Assembly (NCBI RefSeq): GCF_947495145.1
Contig: NZ_CANLXP010000006.1
Span: forward strand, 1-64,000
Source of the DNA: an uncultured Arthrobacter sp.
GTDB taxonomy: Bacteria; Actinomycetota; Actinomycetes; Actinomycetales; Micrococcaceae
Direction of reading: 5' to 3'
DNA length: 64,000 nt
Made by a program: the position numbers and the translations under genes
Shown here: one piece after another, positions 28,020 to 37,957 of the stretch
Layout of the letters: every line of letters starts with the position of its first letter
Numbering within the stretch: position 1 is the first letter of the stretch
The notes under the pieces: generated by a model
Seen by the model: only the letters and a program-made list of their open reading frames with translations
Database searches by the model: none
Told to the model about the DNA's origin: nothing

Positions 28020-31000
28020 TTACTTGCCGTTCGTCGGAGTGGGTTTTTCGCTCGGACCGGCGGGCAGCTTGTCCGCTTCACCGGTGTCCGGGAGTACCGA
28101 GGTCGAGGCTACGCCCGCTTCGCTCACGACCACCAGAATGTCGGTCACGGCCGCAGAGCCCGCATAGGTCACCCGACCGACGTACGATCCGGGCTCAAGG
28201 CCCGTCCAGCTGAGGGTCACCTCGCCCGAGGTACCGTTGGTCAGCGTCAGCGGATCCGGCGTGAGTGAGGCGTTGTTCTCGTTTGCACCGAGGATAGCCG
28301 CGTCGAAAGTTGCAGCAGTCTCTCGCGCGTCCGTGCTCGCATAGAGATCAACGTAAACCGTGTAGACGCCGGCGGCTGGGCTGCGCAGCGTCAGGGTTTC
28401 GCTGGCGGAAGCCGTTGCCGCCGAGTATCCGCGACCATCCGGCCCAACGACCAGCATGTCGAAGTCCGCTGTGTCATCGGAGCTAAGTACCGAGAACTTG
28501 GCAAGCGGGCTACCGGCTGGAACCGTCACTTTGGTTGTGAAGTTTGCATCGGAGGGCACCATCGAGAGCTTCTCGCTGAGTGCCTTCGACAGACCATTCA
28601 ACGTCATCTCAACCGGGCCGTTGGACCCCGACGTTACGGGAATCGATCCGCTGCCATCCGGCCCCTCAGAGGTGAAGGACACCTCGGACGGAGCAACTAC
28701 CGACTGCGGACGCACCGCTACCGGGGACGTGACGGCTTCCTTCTTGCTCTGCCAGGTCAGCGAGCCCATCGCGAACTTGCCAAAGGGCGCGCCAGCATTC
28801 TCGAACGTAACCTCGAACGTGCGGGTTTCACCGGGCTTGTCGAACTTCAGCTCGGAGGGGGTAACCGTTACGTTGACACCTGGCACATTGGCTGACGCGC
28901 TGTACTTGCCGGGCTTCATACCGGTGACGGTGCGGGTGACAGTGACCTTGCCGGTCAGGCTGCCGACGGCAAAGGACGGAACATTCATGTCCTTGGCGTC
29001 AATGCCCTCGAGTCCGTTGACATCGGCGTAGCCGGTGCCCTCAACAAACTGCAGGTACTCGCGGATGCCGGCGTCGTAGACCAGGCCGGGGCTCAGCACG
29101 TTGGCGGGATCCACCTGGCCTGCACCGGTGGCAAACACGTCGCCGTCCACGCCGCCCTCGGCGTTTTTCACCGGATCAGCAGTGGTCATCATGGCGGACT
29201 TCACCGCAGCAGGTGACCACTTCGGGTTCTCGGCGAGAACCAGGGCGCCGACGCCGGCGATGTGCGGAGCAGCCATCGACGTTCCTGAAAGGAACCCGAA
29301 CTTGTCGCCGCCGGTACCGATCGGAGATACACCGGCGAGAACAGCAACACCCGGCGCCGCGACGTCGGGCTTCAGGAGGTCCGAGCCTTCGGCGAGCAAC
29401 GGACCACGCGACGAGAAGCCAGCGATCTGCGGGACAGGAGGCAGCGGCTCTCCGGTGGTGTCTTCGGGAACCAGCGCAACCTTGAGGTCCGGGTTCGCGG
29501 CAACCTTCTCCTTAAGGGCGGGACCCTGGGGAGCGTTGACGTGGACAGTCGGTACAGAGTGCTTGTCGGTGTCCATCGAGGAGTCGGCGAGGTTCACCAG
29601 GATCATGCCCACTCCGCCGGCCCGCTCGACCTCGGCGGACTTTGCGACGCGGTCATACACACCGCGGTCACACACGACGATCTTGCCGGTTACCAGTGTG
29701 GCATCCAGTGAGTCCGGTCCACAGAGTTCCGGATCCTTTCCACCCGCTGCCGCGGCGTTCCCGCTCAGTATCACCGGGCTTGCGGGGACGCCTGCGTTCA
29801 TGATGCTGGCGCCACGGAACTTGGTCCCGTCGGAGAACTCGGCCGTTCCCTGCAGCGCGTGGCTGAAAGTGCTGGCTGCAACCGTGGTCACCCAGGGCGC
29901 ACCGTGGTTGACGGTGCTGGCAGTCGGACCGGAATTACCGGCCGAAGCTGCCACGAAGATGCCGGCCGAAGCTGCTGACAGGAAGGCACGTGACACAGGG
30001 TCAGTGGTGGTGGTTGCGCTACCGGAGATCGAGTAGTTCAACACGTCCACGCCGTCAAGGACTGCCTGTTCGATTGCGGCGACGGAAGCGGAGGAGTAGC
30101 AGCCGCCGGTGGTCGGATCGTCATCGGCCCAGCAAACCTTATAGACCGAGAGCTTGGCGGCCGGGGCCACACCGGAGGACACGCCGAAGTCGCGGCCGTC
30201 GACGGTCTGGGTGACACCGTTGTTGCCGGCAGCGGTGCTGGCCGTGTGGGTGCCGTGGCTGTCAACGTCGACCGGGGAGAGCACTTCCTCGGGCGCGCGG
30301 TTCGCCTCAGGAACGTATTTAGTGAAGTCATCCGCAAAATACTGCGCGGCAAGGACCTTGGAGTTGCATTCCTCGCCCGTGAAGCCCTCCCCTGCCTGGC
30401 ACTCGCCGAGGAAGGTTGAACCGTCGGCCTTCAGCATTGCGATCCGGCCATCTGAATTGAGATAGGGAACACCTACCTTCGGCTTTCCGTTGCCCTTGAG
30501 CGGCTGCACTGCCTCGCCGGCGAAGAACGCGCTGTCCGGTGTGTAGCCGGTGTCGATGACGCCGACGACGGTTCCTGCTCCGGCGTTCTTCTCCCCGGAG
30601 AACTGGGTCTTCCAGGTACCCTTCTGCCCGCGCAGCTCCAGAATGTCCATGCTGGTGTAGTCATCCGGTGCGTTTTCGATGTCCGGAGCAACCATGCTGA
30701 CGTTCGGGTCCTTGGCGAGCTCGACCGCTTGTTCGGCGGTCAGCTTCGCGCTGAAGCCGTTGAGAGCCGCAGCGTAGGAGCGGTTGATCTCCACGCCCTC
30801 TTCTGCGGCGACAGCCTGCTGCTTCTTCTCCAGGTGCTTCTTGTACTTCTGGAAGTCCTTCTTGCCGCTGAGCTTTTCGCCCTTGTCCGGCTTGGTGGCT
30901 TCGATACCGGGGACACCGCCGTCGTACGTGGCCGCAGGCTCTTCATTGAGCACCACGATGTAGCGGCCGGCGGGGTAGTTGCTGGGATCCACATTCTTCA

Positions 31001-31154
31001 CCGGCTGGATCTGCTGGGTAGCAGTAGGACCAGCCGGTGCCGCAGCGGCGGGAACCGCTGTCATGGAGCCAAGAATCAGCGGCAGGCCAAATACGAGAGC
31101 TGTAGCTCCACGCAATCCGCCTGCCCGCGGATTCCGGTGTTGAGGGTCTTTCAC
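28020..31154 (-). CDS. Secreted S8 subtilisin-like serine peptidase with PA domain
   Basis: 1044 aa from GTG 31154, which has AAAGGT at the right distance; the upstream ATG at 31250 adds an unlikely signal-less extension. Signal peptide to about residue 42 (FGLPLILGSMTAVPAAAAP), I9 propeptide (YIVVLNEEPA onward), then the catalytic triad Asp201 (VIDTGY), His300 (SHGTHTA) and Ser626 (SGTSMAAPH). A PA domain is inserted between His and Ser. An Fn3-like module and bacterial pre-peptidase-like beta domains follow. The C-terminus has LPDTG, but no hydrophobic segment or basic tail follows, so sortase anchoring is doubtful. Expected to be secreted. Monocistronic with its own terminator. Confidence 0.94.
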   Translation of the reverse strand: MKDPQHRNPRAGGLRGATALVFGLPLILGSMTAVPAAAAPAGPTATQQIQPVKNVDPSNYPAGRYIVVLNEEPAATYDGGVPGIEATKPDKGEKLSGKKDFQKYKKHLEKKQQAVAAEEGVEINRSYAAALNGFSAKLTAEQAVELAKDPNVSMVAPDIENAPDDYTSMDILELRGQKGTWKTQFSGEKNAGAGTVVGVIDTGYTPDSAFFAGEAVQPLKGNGKPKVGVPYLNSDGRIAMLKADGSTFLGECQAGEGFTGEECNSKVLAAQYFADDFTKYVPEANRAPEEVLSPVDVDSHGTHTASTAAGNNGVTQTVDGRDFGVSSGVAPAAKLSVYKVCWADDDPTTGGCYSSASVAAIEQAVLDGVDVLNYSISGSATTTTDPVSRAFLSAASAGIFVAASAGNSGPTASTVNHGAPWVTTVAASTFSHALQGTAEFSDGTKFRGASIMNAGVPASPVILSGNAAAAGGKDPELCGPDSLDATLVTGKIVVCDRGVYDRVAKSAEVERAGGVGMILVNLADSSMDTDKHSVPTVHVNAPQGPALKEKVAANPDLKVALVPEDTTGEPLPPVPQIAGFSSRGPLLAEGSDLLKPDVAAPGVAVLAGVSPIGTGGDKFGFLSGTSMAAPHIAGVGALVLAENPKWSPAAVKSAMMTTADPVKNAEGGVDGDVFATGAGQVDPANVLSPGLVYDAGIREYLQFVEGTGYADVNGLEGIDAKDMNVPSFAVGSLTGKVTVTRTVTGMKPGKYSASANVPGVNVTVTPSELKFDKPGETRTFEVTFENAGAPFGKFAMGSLTWQSKKEAVTSPVAVRPQSVVAPSEVSFTSEGPDGSGSIPVTSGSNGPVEMTLNGLSKALSEKLSMVPSDANFTTKVTVPAGSPLAKFSVLSSDDTADFDMLVVGPDGRGYSAATASASETLTLRSPAAGVYTVYVDLYASTDARETAATFDAAILGANENNASLTPDPLTLTNGTSGEVTLSWTGLEPGSYVGRVTYAGSAAVTDILVVVSEAGVASTSVLPDTGEADKLPAGPSEKPTPTNGK

Positions 31155-31411
31155 GCGAGGGTACCTTTCATCGAGAACGCGACCGGACAAAGCCGGACTG
31201 AAAGCAGCTGGTGTGGGGTCTGTGCCCTGAATCACAACCGCGCCTTCCATAGGCTACCCCCGAGTAGGTACCCCAATACGCGCCCCTGAGCAGAACCTGC
31301 CGGTAAACAGAGACTTCGAGCAAAAAGGAGTTTTCATAACGCTCGTTTATTCAGTTTGCGGTGCGGGAATGGTAGGGACCGCTGCTCGAGGCGGTCAGGG
31401 ATAATGGTTCG
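31155..31411. other. Divergent intergenic region, subtilase / 31.4-kb gene
   Basis: 257 bases holding the promoters for the minus-strand subtilase and the plus-strand gene at 31412. The plus-strand promoter is the leaderless GATAAT at 31400-31405. For the subtilase I see GC-rich direct-repeat fragments (TACCCC) but no clear -10/-35 pair. Confidence 0.5.
31400..31405 (+). promoter_or_regulatory. Leaderless -10 box, GATAAT
   Basis: GATAAT is exactly 6 nt before the GTG at 31412. Confidence 0.55.
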
Positions 31412-32353
31412 GTGTCCGTCACCGTCCTTGCTCCGGAAGAGTGGGAGCCCCGCGCCCTCGCCCACGCCGCGCGGGTGCGCACCTACACCGAGCCCTACCT
31501 GCGCCGCCGGGCTGAGCAGCGCAGGCACCCGGTCGAGGACTTCCTGTTCACCTACTACACGCAGAAGCCGGCACAGCTGCTGCGCTGGCATCCGGGTGCC
31601 CATGCGGTGCTGACCGGACCGGCCGCCGTCGAACGCGCAGACTGGAAGTTCTACCGCCCGCTGACCGCCGCGGAGCGGCAGAACCTGGGACTGAACGACG
31701 ACGGCGCCGTCACCCTCGATCTCGCTGCCTTCCTGACGGCGCGGCGTGAGGCGGTGGACTTCGCGGGAATCATCCTCTCCGGTACTGCAGCCCGCCCGGC
31801 ACAGCTGGGCTGTTTCGGCCTGCATGAGTGGGCGATGGCGTACAAGTCGGAGGAGAATTCGATCCGGCATGAGTATCTGAACCTCCGGTTGGGTGCCGGC
31901 GGGACCGATGAAGTGGTCGAAGGGAACCGCATCCGGTGCACCCACTTCGACGCCTTCCGCTTCTACACGCCGCAGGCGGTTCCGCTGAACGAACTTCAGC
32001 CCACCCGCGAGACCCAGCGGAATATTGAGCAGCCAGGCTGTCTTCACGCGAACATGGACCTTTACAAATGGGCCTACAAGCTGACGCCGGCGCTTCCGAG
32101 CGAGCTGGTGATGGACTGCTTCGAACTCACCTGGCGGATCCGGGTCATGGATATGCAAGCCTCGCCGTACGACCTCGCCCAGTGGGGGTACCCGCCGATT
32201 GCCATCGAAACGCCGGCCGGGCGGGCCGACTATGTGCGGGCACAACGCGAGTTCTCGGCTGAATCCCAGCTAAAGCGTGCACAGTTGGTTGAGCACATCA
32301 GCGAACTGCAGTCTGCGCCTGGCCACCGGGTCGAGCCGGCGACGGGCGGTTAG
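31412..32353 (+). CDS. Conserved actinobacterial protein, often labelled 3-methyladenine DNA glycosylase
   Basis: 313 aa from leaderless GTG 31412. Cytosolic, no membrane segment. I recall homologues across actinobacteria carrying the name 3-methyladenine DNA glycosylase, but I see no helix-hairpin-helix/Asp motif or AAG-type active site, so that label looks unsafe. Conserved-looking blocks are HPVEDFLFTYYTQKP, GCFGLHEWAMAY and GCLHANMDLYKWAYKL, rich in His, Trp and Tyr, and could hold a metal or substrate site. The last codons lie in an 18-bp tandem duplication. Function unknown. Confidence 0.8.
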   Translation: MSVTVLAPEEWEPRALAHAARVRTYTEPYLRRRAEQRRHPVEDFLFTYYTQKPAQLLRWHPGAHAVLTGPAAVERADWKFYRPLTAAERQNLGLNDDGAVTLDLAAFLTARREAVDFAGIILSGTAARPAQLGCFGLHEWAMAYKSEENSIRHEYLNLRLGAGGTDEVVEGNRIRCTHFDAFRFYTPQAVPLNELQPTRETQRNIEQPGCLHANMDLYKWAYKLTPALPSELVMDCFELTWRIRVMDMQASPYDLAQWGYPPIAIETPAGRADYVRAQREFSAESQLKRAQLVEHISELQSAPGHRVEPATGG

Positions 32354-32376
32354 CCTGAGGCGGGCGGTTAGCCTGA
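32344..32376 (+). repeat. 18-bp tandem duplication over the stop codon
   Basis: GGGCGGTTAGCCTGA occurs at 32344-32358 and again at 32362-32376 (period 18). The first copy contains the TAG of the preceding gene. Confidence 0.85.
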
Positions 32377-32410
32377 AGAGTACGCAGTGGGGGCAACGAG
32401 GAGGTTTCCC

Positions 32411-32992
32411 ATGAGATCCACAGAAGGCATCGCCGTCAGGAGTGCGTGCCTGCTGACCGGCGCGGTGCTCGCTGCGGCACTGGCTGGATGCGGTGCAGCG
32501 GGTAATCCCGGCACCGAACTGACCGCAGCCCCTCCCAGCTCACCCAGCCCTGAATCAGCCGAACCGTCCGCGTCGCCAACAGCCACGGAGAGCAGCATGT
32601 CATCGCAGACCCCGAAGCCGACCCCCAGCCTGCCGTCCGATCCTGACGCCGTAGGTACCGCGATGCTGGCCATCAGCATCAAGCCCAGCCCCGAGTCGCA
32701 GCCGGTCGAGTATTTTCTTGAGTGTTCGCCGGACGGCATCGGCGAAACCACCACTGTGCCCAACCCGGAGGCAGCGTGCGAGGCCGTCAAGCGTCTGGGG
32801 GCTGCCTTCTTCAACGCGCAGCCGGATCCCAACCGGATGTGCACCCAGCAATACGGCGGCCCGCAGACAGCCGTTGTCAAGGGCACTGTCGACGGGCACC
32901 GCGTGTATGCGTCCTTCTCGGCGACGGACGGCTGTGAGATTGCACGGTGGAACGCGCTGGAATCCATCCTGGGCACAGCGGGCGCGAGCTAG
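32411..32992 (+). CDS. Lipoprotein with subtilisin-inhibitor-like (SSI) domain
   Basis: 193 aa from ATG 32411 with AGGAGG upstream. The signal peptide ends in a lipobox (LAGC), so the mature protein is lipid-anchored outside the cell, followed by a Ser/Pro/Glu-rich linker to about residue 85. The C-terminal 110 residues fit the SSI fold: Cys-Ser-Pro-x-Gly, an Ala-Ala-Cys, then MCTQQYGGP matching the reactive-site loop, and GTVDGHRVYASF with DGCE. Four Cys give the two expected disulfides. Gln sits at P1 instead of the Met or Lys of classic SSI proteins. Proximity to a subtilase 1.3 kb away fits a protease-control role. Confidence 0.75.
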   Translation: MRSTEGIAVRSACLLTGAVLAAALAGCGAAGNPGTELTAAPPSSPSPESAEPSASPTATESSMSSQTPKPTPSLPSDPDAVGTAMLAISIKPSPESQPVEYFLECSPDGIGETTTVPNPEAACEAVKRLGAAFFNAQPDPNRMCTQQYGGPQTAVVKGTVDGHRVYASFSATDGCEIARWNALESILGTAGAS

Positions 32993-33013
32993 GTCAGCTA
33001 AGCCGTAACCCGG

Positions 33014-33042
33014 TTCGGACGAATGCGTTCGGCCGGTAGAAT
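33014..33042 (+). promoter_or_regulatory. Candidate purSQL promoter
   Basis: TTCGGA (33014-33019), a 17-nt spacer, then TAGAAT (33037-33042). Predicted start near 33049, leaving a leader of about 130 nt before purS. The leader shows no recognised riboswitch. Confidence 0.5.
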
Positions 33043-33182
33043 GGAACGGCAAGCTCGCGGAGCGCTGGATCCCGCTTCAGGATCATTCTTGAACACACAC
33101 AATCCAAGCGTGAGACGGCACCCCTCGGGCAACTGCATTTAACCGCATTTTTCGCAGTGTTTACCTTCACAGGAGTTGCCGG

Positions 33183-33440
33183 ATGCCCCGGATCGTTGTT
33201 GATGTCATGCCCAAACCCGAAATCCTCGATCCGCAGGGCAAGGCCATCGCCGGCGCCCTCCCCCGTCTTGGGTTCACCGGATTCGCTGAGGTACGTCAGG
33301 GCAAGCGGTTTGAACTGACCGTTGAGGGTGACGTCACCGAGGAAATCCTGGATCAGGCCCGCAACGCGGCCGCAACGCTGCTGTCCAATCCCGTGATTGA
33401 GGACGTGACGCGCGTCGAGGTCATCGAGGACGCACAGTGA
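33183..33440 (+). CDS. purS: Phosphoribosylformylglycinamidine synthase subunit PurS
   Basis: 85 aa, the usual length. A small beta-alpha protein that bridges PurQ and PurL and helps channel ammonia in the fourth step of purine synthesis (FGAR to FGAM). AGGAG precedes ATG 33183. First of three overlapping genes; the purQ GTG overlaps its stop by 4 bases. Confidence 0.95.
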   Translation: MPRIVVDVMPKPEILDPQGKAIAGALPRLGFTGFAEVRQGKRFELTVEGDVTEEILDQARNAAATLLSNPVIEDVTRVEVIEDAQ

Positions 33441-34213
33441 CCGTCGAGACTCCCCTCATCGGCTATTCCAATGCCGAGGTTGTGGACGCCGGCCTGTCCG
33501 GCATCCGCGTCGGTGTTGTCACCTTCCCCGGCACGCTCGACGACCGCGATGCGCTGCGCGCCGTTCGTATCGCAGGCGGTACCGGCGTCCAGCTCTGGCA
33601 CGGTGACCATGACCTGAAGGATGTTGACGCCGTCATCATCCCGGGCGGTTTCTCCTACGGTGACTACTTGCGTGCGGGTGCAATTTCACGCTTCGCTCCG
33701 CTGATGGAGCAGATCACCGCAGCAGCTTCGGGCGGTTCGCTGCCCGTGCTCGGTATCTGCAACGGCTTCCAGGTCCTCACCGAAGCGCATCTACTTCCCG
33801 GCTCAATGGTTAAGAACAACCACCTGCACTTCCTGTGCAAGGACCAGCGGTTGAAGGTCGAAAACAGTACGACGGCGTGGACCTCCGCCTACGCAGATGG
33901 CAGTGAAATCGTGGTTCCGTTGAAGAACCAGGACGGCCAGTTCGTCGCTGACGAACGCACCCTCGACGAGCTGGAGGGCGAGGGCCGCGTGGTCTTCCGT
34001 TACGTGGGCGGCAACCCGAACGGATCCCGCCGCGATATCGCCGGGATCACGAACGAGCACGGAAACGTGGTAGGCCTCATGCCGCACCCCGAGCATGCGG
34101 TCGAGGCCGGTTTTGGCCCCGACTCCTCAGCGTCCGGCGAGGTGGAAACCCGCGGCGGCGTGGACGGACTCGGCATCTTCACTTCGGTACTGCAGAAACT
34201 GGTTAACAAGTGA
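33437..34213 (+). CDS. purQ: Phosphoribosylformylglycinamidine synthase subunit PurQ (glutaminase)
   Basis: 258 aa, class I glutamine amidotransferase. The nucleophile Cys is in LGICNGFQ, and His/Glu of the triad in MPHPEHAVE. It releases ammonia from glutamine for PurL. About 20-30 residues longer at the N-terminus than Bacillus PurQ. GTG start in a GTGA overlap with purS, and its own stop overlaps purL likewise. Confidence 0.95.
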   Translation: MTVETPLIGYSNAEVVDAGLSGIRVGVVTFPGTLDDRDALRAVRIAGGTGVQLWHGDHDLKDVDAVIIPGGFSYGDYLRAGAISRFAPLMEQITAAASGGSLPVLGICNGFQVLTEAHLLPGSMVKNNHLHFLCKDQRLKVENSTTAWTSAYADGSEIVVPLKNQDGQFVADERTLDELEGEGRVVFRYVGGNPNGSRRDIAGITNEHGNVVGLMPHPEHAVEAGFGPDSSASGEVETRGGVDGLGIFTSVLQKLVNK

Positions 34214-36507
34214 CTACAGAGACAACCTCCAAGAAGTTCAACATCGACACGGTTGAGCATGCAGAGCAGACTCCGGAGCAGCCGCTTCCCTGGGCCGAAC
34301 TCGGCCTGAAAGAGAACGAATACCAGAGGGTCGTCGAGATTCTCGGACGCCGGCCCACCGCTGCTGAGCTCGCCATGTACTCCGTCATGTGGAGCGAGCA
34401 CTGCTCCTACAAGTCCTCAAAGGTGCACCTTCGCCAGTTCGGCGACAAGGTCACCGAGGCCATGAAGGAACACCTTCTGGTCGGCATCGGTGAGAACGCC
34501 GGCGTCGTCGACATTGGTGACGGCTGGGCGGTGACCTTCAAGGTCGAGTCCCACAATCACCCGTCCTTTGTGGAGCCGTACCAGGGTGCAGCGACCGGCG
34601 TCGGCGGCATTGTCCGCGACATCATTTCGATGGGCGCCCGCCCGGTGGCAGTCATGGATCCGCTGCGGTTCGGCGCCATCGACCATCCCGACACCGCACG
34701 GCTGGTGCATGGCATCGTGTCCGGTATCGGCGGGTACGGTAACTCCCTTGGCCTGCCGAATATCGGCGGCGAGGTCGTCTTCGATTCCGTTTACCAGGGC
34801 AACCCGCTGGTGAACGCCCTCGCCGTGGGCGTGCTTCGCCACGAGGACATCCGGCTGGCCAACGCGTCCGGCGTCGGCAACCGCGTTGTACTTTTTGGTG
34901 CGCGGACCGGCGGCGACGGGATCGGCGGCGCCTCAGTGCTTGCGTCCGAGTCATTCGACTCGTCGAAGCCCTCGAAGCGGCCCGCGGTCCAGGTAGGAGA
35001 CCCGTTCGCCGAGAAGGTCCTCATCGAGTGCTGCCTTGAGCTGTTCAAGGCCTCCGTTGTCGAGGGCATTCAGGACCTCGGCGCCGCGGGTATCTCCTGC
35101 GCCACCTCCGAGCTGGCGTCGAACGGCGACGGCGGGATGCACGTCGAGCTGACCGACGTCCTGCTGCGCGATCCGTCTCTGACTCCCGGTGAAATCCTGA
35201 TGTCCGAGTCTCAGGAACGCATGATGGCTGTGGTGACGCCGGAGAATGCTGCCGCGTTCGAAGCCATCATGGACAAGTGGAACGTCGAATACTCCTGGCT
35301 GGGTGAGGTCACGGATACCGGGCGCCTCATCATCGAGTGGGACGGCGAGAAGATTGTTGACGTGGACCCGCGTACCGTGGCGCACGAAGGTCCGGTGTAC
35401 GAGCGTCCGTACTCCCGCCCCGAGTGGCTGGACGGTGTGCAGGCGGACTCGTTCAAGGGAGACCGGCCGGCTGACGGCGAGCAGCTCAAGGCCGCTGCCC
35501 TGGAGCTGATGTCATCGCCGAACATGTGCTCCAAGGACTGGATCACCAACCAGTACGACCGCTACGTCCAGGGCAACACCGCACTCGCAATGCCCGACGA
35601 CGCCGGTGTGGTCCGTGTCGATGAGGAAACCGGTCTCGGTGTTGCGCTGTCCACGGACGCGAACGGCCGCTACTCCTACCTCAACCCCTACGACGGCGCC
35701 CGCCTGGCTTTGGCGGAGGCGTACCGGAATGTTGCTACCTCCGGTGCCAAGCCGATGGCCGTCACCGACTGCCTGAACTTCGGCTCCCCCGAGGACCCCG
35801 AGGTCATGTGGCAGTTCGCGGAGTCCGTCCGTGGTCTTGCCGACGCGTGCCAGGAACTCGGCGTTCCGGTCACCGGCGGCAACGTGTCGCTGTACAACCA
35901 GACCGGCGGCGTTGCCATCCATCCCACGCCGGTGGTCGGCGTGCTGGGGGTGTTCGACGACGTCGCCCGCCGCACGCCGTCGGGCTGGCGTGAGGACGGG
36001 CAGGCTATCTACCTGCTCGGCACCACGCAGAACGAACTCGATGGATCCGAATGGGCCAACCTGCGCGGACATTTGGGCGGTCAGCCCCCGGCGCTCGACC
36101 TCGACGCCGAGAAGACCCTCGCGGCGATTCTCGTGAACTCGTCACGTGACGGCATGATCGATGCCGCTCACGACCTCTCCGAGGGCGGGCTCATCGCAGC
36201 ACTGTCCGAAGCAGCCCTCCGCTTTGGTGTGGGTGCGCGGATCGCAATTGATGAACTGTGTGAGCGTGATGGCCTTGATGCTTTCACTGTTCTGTTCTCG
36301 GAGTCCCAGGCCCGCGCCGTCGTCGCTGTTCCCCGCTCCGAGGAGGTGCGTTTCAATGACATGTGCACGGCACGGAATTTCCCGCGGATCCGCATCGGTG
36401 TGGTGGATGCTGAGAGCGAGTCCCTCGACGTTCAGGGACACTTCACGCTCCCACTCGCTGAACTGAAAGAAGCGCACGAAGCTACGCTTCCGAAACACTT
36501 CGCGTAA
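34210..36507 (+). CDS. purL: Phosphoribosylformylglycinamidine synthase subunit PurL
   Basis: 765 aa, the small PurL type that needs PurS and PurQ. ATP-grasp-like AIRS-fold domains are visible: [12 protein letters not shown], the [24 protein letters not shown] nucleotide-binding segment, and a repeated second half ([23 protein letters not shown]). Catalyses FGAR plus ammonia plus ATP to FGAM. GTG start overlapping the purQ stop. A stable hairpin follows. Confidence 0.96.
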   Translation: MTTETTSKKFNIDTVEHAEQTPEQPLPWAELGLKENEYQRVVEILGRRPTAAELAMYSVMWSEHCSYKSSKVHLRQFGDKVTEAMKEHLLVGIGENAGVVDIGDGWAVTFKVESHNHPSFVEPYQGAATGVGGIVRDIISMGARPVAVMDPLRFGAIDHPDTARLVHGIVSGIGGYGNSLGLPNIGGEVVFDSVYQGNPLVNALAVGVLRHEDIRLANASGVGNRVVLFGARTGGDGIGGASVLASESFDSSKPSKRPAVQVGDPFAEKVLIECCLELFKASVVEGIQDLGAAGISCATSELASNGDGGMHVELTDVLLRDPSLTPGEILMSESQERMMAVVTPENAAAFEAIMDKWNVEYSWLGEVTDTGRLIIEWDGEKIVDVDPRTVAHEGPVYERPYSRPEWLDGVQADSFKGDRPADGEQLKAAALELMSSPNMCSKDWITNQYDRYVQGNTALAMPDDAGVVRVDEETGLGVALSTDANGRYSYLNPYDGARLALAEAYRNVATSGAKPMAVTDCLNFGSPEDPEVMWQFAESVRGLADACQELGVPVTGGNVSLYNQTGGVAIHPTPVVGVLGVFDDVARRTPSGWREDGQAIYLLGTTQNELDGSEWANLRGHLGGQPPALDLDAEKTLAAILVNSSRDGMIDAAHDLSEGGLIAALSEAALRFGVGARIAIDELCERDGLDAFTVLFSESQARAVVAVPRSEEVRFNDMCTARNFPRIRIGVVDAESESLDVQGHFTLPLAELKEAHEATLPKHFA

Positions 36508-36518
36508 CTGTTCGATCA

Positions 36519-36555
36519 GGCAGGGCGCCGGTGGATTTTCTGCCGGTGCTCTGCC
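36519..36555 (+). terminator. Hairpin after purL
   Basis: 36519-36531 pairs with 36543-36555 over 13 bp, two of them G-U, with an 11-nt T-rich loop. No T-run follows directly, but the position 12 bases after the purL stop fits a terminator. Confidence 0.6.
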
Positions 36556-36598
36556 ATATCGTTACGTGTACTGTCCATGGGTAGTGCAGCCCAGCAGA

Positions 36599-36604
36599 TA
36601 GGGT
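36599..36604 (+). promoter_or_regulatory. Leaderless -10 box, TAGGGT
   Basis: TAGGGT is exactly 6 nt before ATG 36611. Confidence 0.5.
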
Positions 36605-36610
36605 TGATCC

Positions 36611-36997
36611 ATGACATTTCCGCTATTGAGCGCGCTCTTCGCCATGATCGCGGGTCTGTTGCACGTGTACATTTTCGTGCTTGAGAGTGTCCGTTGGCGG
36701 CACCCATCCGCGTGGCGGAAGTTCGGCATCGCTTCCCAGGAACACGCGAACATCATCCGCCCCATGGCGTTCAACCAGGGCTTCTATAACCTCTTCCTTG
36801 CGGCCGGCGTGATCGTAGGGTTGGCCCTGTCCGGAACCCTCGTCGGGTACGGGATGATCGTCCTTGCCCTGGCAATTATGGTGCTTGCCGCCGTCGTTCT
36901 TGTGGTGACCAACCGGGCGCTGTGGATTGCCGCCCTGGTACAGGGCCTACCGCCGTTTCTTGCGCTGCTGACCCTACCCATGGTTCAACAGACCTGA
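36611..36997 (+). CDS. DUF1304 small membrane protein
   Basis: 128 aa with four predicted membrane helices (about 5-25, 48-72, 78-98, 105-125). DUF1304 family signatures are visible: HVYIFVLESVRW near the N-terminus and the conserved FNQGFYNLFLA. Probably an integral membrane protein of unknown function. Leaderless start, no RBS. Confidence 0.88.
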   Translation: MTFPLLSALFAMIAGLLHVYIFVLESVRWRHPSAWRKFGIASQEHANIIRPMAFNQGFYNLFLAAGVIVGLALSGTLVGYGMIVLALAIMVLAAVVLVVTNRALWIAALVQGLPPFLALLTLPMVQQT

Positions 36998-37055
36998 GTT
37001 TCCCGCACAGCGTCGACGTACGGGAAACATCGCGCCGCGCATAAGGAGGGTGTGC

Positions 37056-37925
37056 GTGCACACGCTTGTCAGCTCCCATGAAGGGCTTGAACAGCTTCAC
37101 AGCGGTTCAGTGTGGACTGAAGGTCCACTGTGGCTACCCGCTACTAAGCGGGTCCGCTGGAGCGACATCCCAAATAACCGCATCCTCGAGTGGGACCAGG
37201 TCACCGGCGTCGCCAGCGTGTATCGCAAGCCGGCCGAATACACCAACGGTCGCGCACTCGACGCCCACGGCCGAGTGGTGCAGTGCAGCCACGGAAGGCG
37301 CGCTCTGGAGCGTGAAGACGCTGCCGGGCTGGAAGTCCTCGTCGAACGCTGGGAAGGGGGACACTTCAACTCTCCCAATGACCTCGCCGTCGTCTCCGAT
37401 GGTTCGATCTGGTTCACAGATCCTCCCTATGGTTTGCACCCCAGCGGACGGGAAGGTTATCCGGGCGAACAGGAGTATGAGGGGTGCTTCGTCTTCCGGT
37501 TCGATCTGGGATCAGGTATCGCCACGCCCGTGATCACGTCAATGGTCCACCCGAACGGGATCGCATTCTCACCCGACGAGACCGTGCTTTACGTCTCGGA
37601 CACCGGAACACACGAGCACCAGCCCGATTCGAAGTGCATCATGACATTTCCTGTGAAGGGCTCGGGCGTCGGAAGGGGTAGGGTCTTCGCCAGGGTGCCC
37701 GTTGGTGCGGCTGACGGCTTCGCCATCGACCGCGAAGCAAGGGTATGGACCTCCGCCGGCGACGGCGTCTACGTCTACTCACCCGCCGGCGAGTTGCTGG
37801 GACACATCCCTGTACCCGAGACGGTATCCAATGTCTGTTTCGGAGGAGAGAACGGTGATGAGCTGTTCATCACCGCGTCAACAAGCCTGTACAGGATCAG
37901 AACAATGACGACGGGCGCGCTGTGA
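37056..37925 (+). CDS. SMP-30/gluconolactonase/LRE family lactonase
   Basis: 289 aa from GTG 37056, 5 bases after AAGGAGGG; a GTG at 37050 is too close to the RBS. The six-bladed beta-propeller family hydrolyses sugar lactones with a divalent metal. Visible motifs are the metal Glu in EGPLWL, ERWEGGHFNSPNDLAV (Asn of the metal site), SIWFTDPPYG, and HPNGIAFSPDETVLYVSDTG with a ligand Asp. Cytosolic, no signal peptide. Substrate probably gluconolactone or a related aldonolactone. Confidence 0.92.
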   Translation: MHTLVSSHEGLEQLHSGSVWTEGPLWLPATKRVRWSDIPNNRILEWDQVTGVASVYRKPAEYTNGRALDAHGRVVQCSHGRRALEREDAAGLEVLVERWEGGHFNSPNDLAVVSDGSIWFTDPPYGLHPSGREGYPGEQEYEGCFVFRFDLGSGIATPVITSMVHPNGIAFSPDETVLYVSDTGTHEHQPDSKCIMTFPVKGSGVGRGRVFARVPVGAADGFAIDREARVWTSAGDGVYVYSPAGELLGHIPVPETVSNVCFGGENGDELFITASTSLYRIRTMTTGAL

Positions 37926-37957
37926 GCAAACTTCGCGTCTTTCTGCGCCCTGCTCAC
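37922..37957. terminator. Weak bidirectional hairpin between convergent genes
   Basis: GTGAGCA (37922-37928) pairs with TGCTCAC (37951-37957). The stem includes the stop codon of each gene, and the 22-nt loop is T/C-rich. Confidence 0.4.

Noticed and set aside
33043-33182. Purine riboswitch or PRPP/ppGpp riboswitch before purS
   Set aside because: No matching core sequence or multi-helix fold could be traced by eye in the 130-nt leader.
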